DNA from: Bacteroidales bacterium
GTDB taxonomy: Bacteria; Bacteroidota; Bacteroidia; Bacteroidales; VadinHA17
DNA: 13,556 nucleotides
Reading direction: 5' to 3'
Assembly: GCA_013314865.1 (NCBI GenBank)
Contig: JABUEV010000017.1
Span: 1 to 13,556, forward strand
The position numbers were made by a program, and so were the translations under genes. A model generated the notes under the pieces. That model was not told the DNA's origin and did no database searches. It saw nothing but the letters and a program-made list of their open reading frames with translations. The stretch's first letter is position 1, and every line of letters starts with the position of its first letter. This document shows, in pieces, positions 8,457-13,556 of this stretch.

Positions 8457-9794
8457 TCAGGATATGATCAAACTTAAAATCCAAATCAGCAATCCGGCAC
8501 TTGTGCCAAGGATAAAAGTGCCTGCACTCTGCAGTTTATATCCGGTTTTTATATCCATTCCTGACATCCGTGTAACAACCCAGAAAAAACTGTCATTTGC
8601 ATGCGAGACAACCATTGCCCCGGCACCTGTGGCAAGAACTGCAAGAGCTTTCCCCGTATCAGTGTCAAGCCCGAGTGACGGAAGCAGTGGTGACACAACG
8701 GATGCAGCAGTTATCAGGGCAACAGTGGAGGAACCCTGGGCGCTCTTAATTGTTGCAGCAATGATAAAAGGCAGCCAGATTCCAATCCTTGCACCCGAGA
8801 AGGATGTCCCAATAGTATCAGCAAGTCCCGAGTTTTGAAGCACTTTTCCGAAAGCCCCTCCCGCACCTGTTATAAGTATTATTGTTGCAGCGCTCAGCAA
8901 TGCTTTTCCAACCCATCCCTGCTCGGAACAGACGCCATCAGGACGTTTCTTTGGGAGTAGAAAAGAAATAAACACCCCCAACAGAAGTGCAATTGTCGGT
9001 TCCCCAATAAAACTGAGAAACTGCTTTAAAGCACCTTCTCCCATAGGCTTTGTGGGAAAATCCGATACCGACTTAAGCACTATAAGTATTATCGGCAGAA
9101 ATATAGGAACGGTTGCTTTTAAAGGTGAGGGAGCCTCTTTCATTTTTTCTGCGATTTCGCTGTCTGATAATTCAGGATTTGGATCAATCTCTATTTTTGA
9201 ACCCGCTTTACAGGCAAACAGCCAGCCGAAGAAGAGAGCCAGAAAGCTTACAGGGATTCCGAGGAGAATTACCATTCCAAGGTTTGCTCCGAGAATACCT
9301 GCCGCAGCTATTGGTCCGGGAGTTGGCGGAACAAGACAGTGTGTGGCAGTCAGACCAAGACTTAACCCGATTGCAGGTGCGGCCAGCGAGATCTTTGCTC
9401 TTTTTGACAGGGCCCTGTTAAGCGGTGAAAGAATTACAAATCCTGAGTCAGCAAAAACAGGTATGGAAACAAACCAGCCAATAACTGCCATTGCCATCGG
9501 AACTCTCTTCTCCCCGATCACCTTCAGAATCCTGTCTGCCAAGGTATAAGCTCCGCCAGAACATTCAAGAAAAACGCCTATGATAGTCCCGGCCACAATT
9601 ACAATACCAATATATCCAAGAGTATTGCCAAAACCGGTATTGATCGACTGAACCACCTGTGAAAGAGGCATTCCTGTGAAGACACCGAATCCGATAGCTG
9701 CAAGCAAAAGGGCCAGAAAAGGATGCAGTTTAATCTTTGTTGATGATAAAACTATAAACAGAATGCATAAAACAAGTACAACCAGTATCAGCAT
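8457..9794 (-). CDS. GntP-family gluconate-type permease
   Basis: This is a 445-residue inner-membrane proton symporter of the GntP family, which carries gluconate, idonate, fructuronate, glycerate and similar hydroxy acids. It is hydrophobic along almost its whole length, with around a dozen helices and a hydrophilic cytoplasmic loop near 200-225. Family signatures are THCLVPPTPGP at residues 151-161, compared with the THGFLPPHPGP region of E. coli GntT, and SHANDSFFW at 397-405, compared with SHVNDPGFW. SGGAYTLADRI near 79-89 also fits. It is the only transporter in the window and defines the cluster as one for importing a sugar acid or small hydroxy acid. Its start is 189 bases from the transketolase stop, an unusually large gap within an otherwise compact cluster, so it may have its own promoter, but no good promoter match was found there. 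Confidence 0.92.
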   Translation of the reverse strand: MLILVVLVLCILFIVLSSTKIKLHPFLALLLAAIGFGVFTGMPLSQVVQSINTGFGNTLGYIGIVIVAGTIIGVFLECSGGAYTLADRILKVIGEKRVPMAMAVIGWFVSIPVFADSGFVILSPLNRALSKRAKISLAAPAIGLSLGLTATHCLVPPTPGPIAAAGILGANLGMVILLGIPVSFLALFFGWLFACKAGSKIEIDPNPELSDSEIAEKMKEAPSPLKATVPIFLPIILIVLKSVSDFPTKPMGEGALKQFLSFIGEPTIALLLGVFISFLLPKKRPDGVCSEQGWVGKALLSAATIILITGAGGAFGKVLQNSGLADTIGTSFSGARIGIWLPFIIAATIKSAQGSSTVALITAASVVSPLLPSLGLDTDTGKALAVLATGAGAMVVSHANDSFFWVVTRMSGMDIKTGYKLQSAGTFILGTSAGLLIWILSLIIS

Positions 9795-9816
9795 GGTTCA
9801 GGGACCTTTTGCGTGA

Positions 9817-9942
9817 CTATTTTACGATAAATGTATTGAATGAATATGGTTTGAGGCTTACGACAAGATTTTTCTTTCCGGTTTTAATATTCATTGAGAT
9901 ATTATTAAGTCCCGTGATTAAAAATCTGTTTTTCTTCTTCAT
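9817..9942 (-). pseudogene. Possible glycoside hydrolase C-terminal remnant
   Basis: The frame reads 41 codons from an ATG at 9940-9942 to a TAG at 9817-9819, with a TAG stop just upstream in the same frame. Its end, NLVVSLKPYSFNTFIVK, resembles the last beta-strands of many Bacteroidota glycoside hydrolases, where a 'leucine/lysine-P-x-S-x-x-T-F-V' tail is common. It sits in the gap between the transketolase and permease genes on the same strand. The simplest reading is the surviving 3' end of a gene lost by deletion. It might also be a chance frame. I judge this on residue style only, so confidence is low. Confidence 0.25.
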
Positions 9943-9960
9943 TTGGAAATTGTTGAGCTA

Positions 9961-9975
9961 TGAGAAGGGATCTCA
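9961..9975 (-). other. Small hairpin downstream of transketolase C subunit
   Basis: TGAGA (9961-9965) and TCTCA (9971-9975) form a 5-base-pair stem around AGGGA, beginning 8 bases after the transketolase stop. No T-run follows in the direction of transcription, so this is not a standard terminator. At most it could attenuate expression between transketolase and permease. Confidence 0.2.
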
Positions 9976-9983
9976 GATTAAGT

Positions 9984-10916
9984 TTACTGATTCAGAAGGC
10001 TGTTTACGGCATTTATAATGTTCCGTGTTGTCAAACCATATTCTTCCAGCAGTTCATCATAATTATGGGCTGACTGGCCGAAACGGTCATTTATTCCAAT
10101 GGAAGTAAATGGAATGCCTGTTCCGCGCAAGGCATAGGAAATTACAGAAGCCAGCCCTCCAATTAGAGAATGCTCTTCTGCCGTCACAATGCCTTTAATG
10201 CCTTTAGACAATTTTCTGATTTCATCCTCATCGACCGGCTTAAGTGAGCTTACATTAACCACTCTTACCGACACGCCTTTTTCCTGAAGCGCTTCCGCAG
10301 CTTCAAGGGCTTTTGCCGTCATAATTCCTGTGGCATATATCACAATGTCCTTCCCGTCTCTGAGCATATATGGCTTGCCGATGATAAATTCCTGATCCTC
10401 GGGGCAGATATCGGGCATATCATGGCGGTTAATACGAAGGTAAACCGGACCTTTGTATTCAGCCATTTTTCTGACCATTTTTCTTGTTTCATTGCCGTCG
10501 GCAGGAACCAGCACTGTCATATTCGGTATTGCCCTCATTATTGCGATATCCTCAACCGACTGGTGGGTTGCACCATCCCCAAAATCTGATAATCCTGCAC
10601 TGGAGCCTACAATCTTGACATTAAGGGCAGGGATGCATATCCCCTGTCTTATCTGGTCAAAAGCCCGCCCGGCAGCAAAGACAGCAAAGGAATTCGTGAA
10701 GGGAATCTTTCCCGTGAGAGCGAGGCCTGCTGCGAATGAAGTCATATTTGCCTCTCCTATTCCCATTTCAAAAAAACGTTCCGGAAATTCCTGTTCGAAC
10801 AAAACAGTCATTGTAGATTTGCCAAGGTCAGCTTCAAGGACAACTATGTCCTTGTTTATTCTTCCAAGTTCAAGCAGAGTTTCACCGTAAACCTGTCGTG
10901 GATTCTGGTATTTCAT
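9984..10916 (-). CDS. Split transketolase, C-terminal subunit (Pyr + C domains)
   Basis: This is the half of a thiamine-diphosphate transketolase that binds the pyrimidine ring. Together with the N subunit it moves two-carbon ketol units between ketose donors and aldose acceptors. The catalytic Glu55 in MGIGEANM matches E. coli TktA Glu411, and His118 in DGATHQ matches His473. Arg7, Ser34 and Arg164 align by spacing with the phosphate-contacting Arg358, Ser385 and Arg520, and Asp114 with Asp469. The position of phosphate-binding His461 is Ser106 (in GSSAGLSDFGDG), whereas many split transketolases have THAGL here. The C domain covers about 180-310. It overlaps the N-subunit gene by four bases (ATGA), so the two are translationally coupled. 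DXS is unlikely given the split architecture and motifs. The setting suggests a catabolic, not housekeeping, role. Confidence 0.92.
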   Translation of the reverse strand: MKYQNPRQVYGETLLELGRINKDIVVLEADLGKSTMTVLFEQEFPERFFEMGIGEANMTSFAAGLALTGKIPFTNSFAVFAAGRAFDQIRQGICIPALNVKIVGSSAGLSDFGDGATHQSVEDIAIMRAIPNMTVLVPADGNETRKMVRKMAEYKGPVYLRINRHDMPDICPEDQEFIIGKPYMLRDGKDIVIYATGIMTAKALEAAEALQEKGVSVRVVNVSSLKPVDEDEIRKLSKGIKGIVTAEEHSLIGGLASVISYALRGTGIPFTSIGINDRFGQSAHNYDELLEEYGLTTRNIINAVNSLLNQ

Positions 10917-11734
10917 ATTCTGATATCTGATAATTCTTTACAGGCGCGCACAAATTGTTCCTCAGTTAATTCCCCGTTATGGAATGCAGCCACATTTTCA
11001 GCAAAGGAGACGCCTTTCCCTTTTACTGTGTTGGCAATAATCATTTTTGGCTTTCCCGCGATTTTCTCTGAATCCTCGAGAGCCTTAATTATCTCACTGA
11101 TGCTATGACCGTCGATCACTGAAACATGCCATCCGAATGCCTCCCATTTTTCCTTAAGCGGGTTGGTATCGTATCTTTCAGGTATTGGACCTGTGGCCTG
11201 CAGGTTGTTCCTGTCGAGAAATACAGTAAGGTTGTCGAGTTTATAGAATGAAGCCGCAAGGGCAGCTTCCCATATCTGTCCTTCAGCTATTTCTCCATCT
11301 CCTACTATACAGTAGACTTTGCTATTTCTGCCGTCAATTCTGAGTCCGGCAGCCATTCCGCAAGCCATTGAGAGTCCCTGCCCGAGCGATCCGGTATTCC
11401 CTTCTATGCCAGGAGTCGTCTTCATGTCCGGATGACCCTGAAGCATGGCTCCAAGCTTTTTGACATTTTCAAGTTCCTGCATCGGGAAATAACCCAGTTC
11501 AGCAAGGGCAGCGTATTGTATCAGGGCGGCATGCCCCTTGCTTAAAATAAACCTGTCGCGGTCTTCCCAGTGAGGATTATGAGGGTCATGCCTCATTTTA
11601 TAAAAATAAAGGACGGTCACAATCTCACTAAGAGAGCACGATCCGCCCAGGTGTCCTTTCTGCCCAACACCGACCATTTTTATTACATTAAGCCTCAGCT
11701 TACAGGCGGTTTTGGCAAGTTCTTCCAGAGTCAT
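10913..11734 (-). CDS. Split transketolase, N-terminal subunit (PP domain)
   Basis: This 273-residue subunit binds the diphosphate of thiamine diphosphate. The signature GDG at 145-147 through Asn176-Asn177 (GDGEIAEG to DRNNLQ) is the ThDP motif. His28 in KGHLGGS, His68 in SKGHAAL and His101 in QGHPDM correspond to active-site histidines 26, 66 and 100 of E. coli TktA. His252 in AAFHNG probably corresponds to His261. All catalytic features are present, so the enzyme should be active with its partner. It is the first gene of the minus-strand cluster and is coupled to the C subunit by an ATGA overlap. No convincing promoter was found in the 191 bases upstream. Two-subunit transketolases of this size occur as housekeeping enzymes in some bacteria and archaea, and in catabolic clusters such as apulose-4-phosphate (AptAB) and sulfo-transketolase (SqwGH) pathways. 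Confidence 0.92.
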   Translation of the reverse strand: MTLEELAKTACKLRLNVIKMVGVGQKGHLGGSCSLSEIVTVLYFYKMRHDPHNPHWEDRDRFILSKGHAALIQYAALAELGYFPMQELENVKKLGAMLQGHPDMKTTPGIEGNTGSLGQGLSMACGMAAGLRIDGRNSKVYCIVGDGEIAEGQIWEAALAASFYKLDNLTVFLDRNNLQATGPIPERYDTNPLKEKWEAFGWHVSVIDGHSISEIIKALEDSEKIAGKPKMIIANTVKGKGVSFAENVAAFHNGELTEEQFVRACKELSDIRI

Positions 11735-11881
11735 TATATCTGTCTGTTTTTAAGGTAATTATTATTAAGCTCAGAATTTATATGATAAGTGCTGAAATTA
11801 AAAAAATTTTCGAACAACTATACATTTCATTCCAAATTTTATTTCATAAATACTCCCTGAATTGGCAATATTCTCTTTTTT

Positions 11882-11900
11882 AAAAGACCTTGCCGAAGGT
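11882..11900 (-). terminator. Weak candidate terminator after the aminopeptidase gene
   Basis: Read on the minus strand, the stem ACCTT-CGGC-AAGGT (11887-11900) is followed by C and four T residues, about 25 bases after the aminopeptidase stop. A 5-base-pair stem and a short T-run make it a poor intrinsic terminator. It is the only terminator-like element between the aminopeptidase and the transketolase cluster, so it supports treating them as separate units. Confidence 0.35.
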
Positions 11901-11925
11901 TCAGCGATGAATTCCCTGCTTATTG

Positions 11926-13311
11926 TCAGGAGCATTGAGATTCAATTTCGGCAACAGTTTTCGGCACAGGTTTGCCCAGAAGCTTATGTCCTTTATCTGT
12001 AATAAGTATATCGTCTTCAATTCTTATGCCTCCGAACTCCTTCCAGCTTTCAAGTTTATTGTAGGGGATAAACTCCTTATGTTTTCTTTCAGCTTTCCAT
12101 TTGTCTATCAGTTCAGGTATGAAATAGCATCCTGGTTCAATAGTGAAGACATAACCGGGTTTATGGGGCAGTGCAAACCTCAGAAATGCAAGTCCGAACT
12201 GGTCGCTTCTTTTAATCTTTTCATCATATCCGACATAGTTTTCGCCAAGTGCTTCCATATCGTGCACGTCAAGTCCCATCATATGACCGAGTCCATGAGG
12301 CATAAAAAGGGTATGTGCACCTGCTTTAACAGCTTCTTCAGTATCGCCTTTCATAAGGCCGAGTTCCTTTAATCCGGCCGCTATAATCCTGCATGCATTA
12401 AGGTGCAGGTCACGGTTTGACATGCCCGGTTTTGAAGCCTTGATAGATTCTGTGTTGGCTTTCAGCACGATTTCATAAATCTCTTTCTGCTTTTGTGAGA
12501 ATCTTCCTCCCACGGGGGTGGTACGGGTGATATCAGATGAATAATGCAGGAGGCTTTCTGCGCCTGCATCCGTGACCATCATTCTGCCTTTTCTGAGGAT
12601 ATTGTTATGATTGTGATTATGAAGCGTCTGTCCGTTAATGCTAAGTATTACCGGGAAGGCGGGTCCTGCTCCTCCGGCATAAGCTATCCCTTCAATTGTT
12701 CCGAATATTTCCTGCTCTCTGACGCCGGGTTTGCACATCTTCATGGCAGTTACGTGCATATTGTATGTTACAGTCAAAGCCTTCTCAATCTCTTCGATTT
12801 CCACCTGCTCCTTCACCGACCTCAGTTCAACCACTGCCTTAATAAGATCAGTTGAGGCAAGCGTTTTCATCTGGCACGGATTTTCCTTAAGGAGGGCGCC
12901 AAGAGTCATCTTGGTCTCGCCCCTGTAAGGAGGCAGAAAATGCACTTTACGTTTCTTTGAAAGGGCATCCCTGACAAAATCCTCGAGCTTTGACATGGGT
13001 GCAGTATCAGTAATTCCGCAAGTTGAAGCAAGCTCCTTTACTGTGGGCTGTGGCCCCATCCAGATAATATCGTCGAGACTGAAATCGTCCCCGAAAATCC
13101 GGTCTTTTCCGGTGTCAAAATCCATTATCGCGGCAAACCCCGGAATATCAAGCCCGAAAAAATAAAGAAAATTACTGTCCTGACGGAAATGATACGCATT
13201 TGCAGGATAATTCATAGGAGCCTCAACATTCCCAATGAACAGGCCAATTCCTGATTTCATCAATTTGTGAAGAGAGGCCCGTCTTTTTACATAAACTTCG
13301 CTTTTAAACAT
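11926..13311 (-). CDS. M24 family Xaa-Pro aminopeptidase
   Basis: This is a dimetal aminopeptidase that removes N-terminal residues preceding proline, probably in the cytosol, as no signal peptide is seen. With the ATG at 13311 it has 461 residues. The N-terminal creatinase-like domain (to about 150) includes FRQDSNFLYFFGLD and WMGPQPT, and the C-terminal pita-bread domain is complete. Metal ligands by motif are Asp248 in TDAGAE, Asp260 in SSDITRT, His343 in GLGHMMG, Glu392 in IEPG and Glu432 in IRIEDD. An in-frame GTG 48 bases upstream would add 16 residues, but those codons overlap a good promoter match, and MFKSEVYVKRR is the usual start for Bacteroidota members. A PepP-type label would be reasonable. 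There is no functional tie to the transketolase cluster beyond same-strand position. Confidence 0.94.
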   Translation of the reverse strand: MFKSEVYVKRRASLHKLMKSGIGLFIGNVEAPMNYPANAYHFRQDSNFLYFFGLDIPGFAAIMDFDTGKDRIFGDDFSLDDIIWMGPQPTVKELASTCGITDTAPMSKLEDFVRDALSKKRKVHFLPPYRGETKMTLGALLKENPCQMKTLASTDLIKAVVELRSVKEQVEIEEIEKALTVTYNMHVTAMKMCKPGVREQEIFGTIEGIAYAGGAGPAFPVILSINGQTLHNHNHNNILRKGRMMVTDAGAESLLHYSSDITRTTPVGGRFSQKQKEIYEIVLKANTESIKASKPGMSNRDLHLNACRIIAAGLKELGLMKGDTEEAVKAGAHTLFMPHGLGHMMGLDVHDMEALGENYVGYDEKIKRSDQFGLAFLRFALPHKPGYVFTIEPGCYFIPELIDKWKAERKHKEFIPYNKLESWKEFGGIRIEDDILITDKGHKLLGKPVPKTVAEIESQCS

Positions 13312-13339
13312 GATGTTTTTATAAGAGTAATTATTTCCA

Positions 13340-13371
13340 CTAAAATAGTATTCCTGCACCAGTGTTCCAAA
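13340..13371 (-). promoter_or_regulatory. Candidate Bacteroidota promoter for the aminopeptidase
   Basis: Read on the minus strand, TTTG (13368-13371) and TATTTTAG (13340-13347) are separated by exactly 20 bases. This matches the Bacteroidota TTTG / TAnnTTTG pattern with one mismatch. Transcription would begin close to 13333, leaving a leader of about 20-25 bases before the ATG at 13311. The site lies on top of the codons that the longer, GTG-initiated reading would need, which argues for the shorter protein. Confidence 0.5.
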
Positions 13372-13393
13372 TTGCGGAATCTATAAAAATGTG

Positions 13394-13442
13394 CCTTCAG
13401 CGAAAAGTAATTCCATCCCAAAATCTCCTGAAGGGTACTTTT
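13394..13442. repeat. Two interleaved inverted repeats (pseudoknot order)
   Basis: CCTTCAG (13394-13400) pairs with CTGAAGG (13428-13434), and AAAAGTA (13403-13409) pairs with TACTTTT (13436-13442). Both are perfect 7-mers. The order is 1-2-1'-2', so in RNA they could form a pseudoknot or two alternative hairpins, and in DNA they form two half-overlapping dyads with nearly equal spacing. They lie in the divergent region between the aminopeptidase and the gene starting at the right edge. Function unknown. Confidence 0.4.
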
Positions 13443-13464
13443 ACAACTGCTTGTTATTAGGCAC

Positions 13465-13492
13465 TTCTCCTTTGAAGGGTCGGGGGGAGGAC
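13465..13492. repeat. Palindromic G-rich intergenic element, possibly dispersed
   Basis: The stretch contains CTCC, the palindrome CCTT-TG-AAGG (13469-13478), then GGGTCGGGGGGAGG. This composition stands out from the AT-rich surroundings and resembles the 'ctcctttggagaggg...gggg' type of short repeat scattered between genes in many Bacteroidota genomes. Only one copy is present in this window, so the call as a dispersed repeat is a guess from resemblance. Confidence 0.3.
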
Positions 13493-13537
13493 AAAGAATT
13501 TACAGTATTTATTCCTTTTCGGAGCAGATACAAATAA

Positions 13538-13556
13538 TTGGCTAAGGAAATTGAAA
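13538..13556 (+). CDS. Possible start of a CYTH-domain protein gene, cut by window edge
   Basis: A TTG at 13538 opens a frame that begins MAKEIE and runs off the window. An in-frame TAA lies directly before it, so no upstream start is possible. A GGAG at 13521-13524 lies 13 bases upstream, somewhat far for a ribosome site. MAKEIERKFLV is a common opening of CYTH (triphosphate tunnel metalloenzyme) proteins in Bacteroidota, but only six residues are visible. The gene would be divergent from the aminopeptidase gene. Confidence 0.33.

Noticed and set aside
9052..9549. 165-codon plus-strand frame opposite the permease gene
   Set aside because: It is the mirror of a strongly supported GntP gene. 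Its Ala/Pro/Arg-rich product reflects the third-position bias of the real gene.
9809..10018. 69-codon plus-strand frame across the transketolase-permease gap
   Set aside because: It runs into the transketolase gene on the opposite strand, is a low-complexity string of Phe, Leu and Ile from AT-rich DNA, and resembles nothing known.
11735..11925. Promoter or operator for the transketolase cluster
   Set aside because: TATAGTTG and TAAAATTTG look like -7 boxes, but none has a TTTG or TTG at 19-21 bases, and no convincing dyad for a regulator was found.
1..13556. CRISPR arrays, insertion sequences, phage genes, tRNA or rRNA, defence or toxin systems
   Set aside because: Read on both strands, the window is filled by ordinary metabolic genes with short gaps. 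No repeat-spacer pattern, transposase, integrase or structured RNA gene was seen.

Overview
This window most likely comes from a member of the Bacteroidota, probably Bacteroidales or a relative. The supporting signs are the Bacteroidota-type frdCAB/sdhCAB operon with a five-helix cytochrome b, the dCMP deaminase overlapping an S41 protease, the near absence of Shine-Dalgarno sequences, and candidate promoters of the TTTG-N20-TAnnTTTG kind. The placement is inferred from protein style; no rRNA or marker gene is present.

Layout, left to right. (1) 1-2063, plus strand: the 3' part of a dCMP deaminase gene overlapping by 14 bases a membrane-anchored S41/PDZ C-terminal processing protease. (2) 2072-2872, minus: an alpha/beta hydrolase, convergent with the protease and divergent from the next operon. 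(3) 3047-6419, plus: a complete three-gene succinate:quinone oxidoreductase (cytochrome b, flavoprotein, iron-sulfur subunit), with a candidate promoter upstream. (4) 6491-11734, minus: a five-gene accessory catabolic cluster, in order of transcription: split transketolase N subunit, split transketolase C subunit, GntP-family sugar-acid permease, zinc-dependent medium-chain dehydrogenase, and 2-hydroxy-3-oxopropionate (tartronate semialdehyde) reductase-like enzyme. A 189-base gap between the transketolase and the permease holds a short open stretch that looks like the tail of a lost glycoside hydrolase gene. (5) 11926-13311, minus: an M24 Xaa-Pro aminopeptidase with a good candidate promoter. 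(6) The right end carries interleaved inverted repeats, a palindromic G-rich element, and what may be the first six codons of a divergent CYTH-family gene.

The most interesting part is region 4. Read as one pathway, GntP imports an aldonate, the zinc dehydrogenase oxidises the penultimate hydroxyl to a keto group, the split transketolase moves the terminal two-carbon ketol to an aldose phosphate, and the leftover semialdehyde (tartronate semialdehyde if the substrate is a C5 acid) is reduced to glycerate by the GarR-like enzyme. That route would be redox-balanced and need no kinase or aldolase acting on the sugar acid. The individual families are well supported. The pathway is an inference. 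I found no phage, insertion sequence, CRISPR array, tRNA or rRNA.
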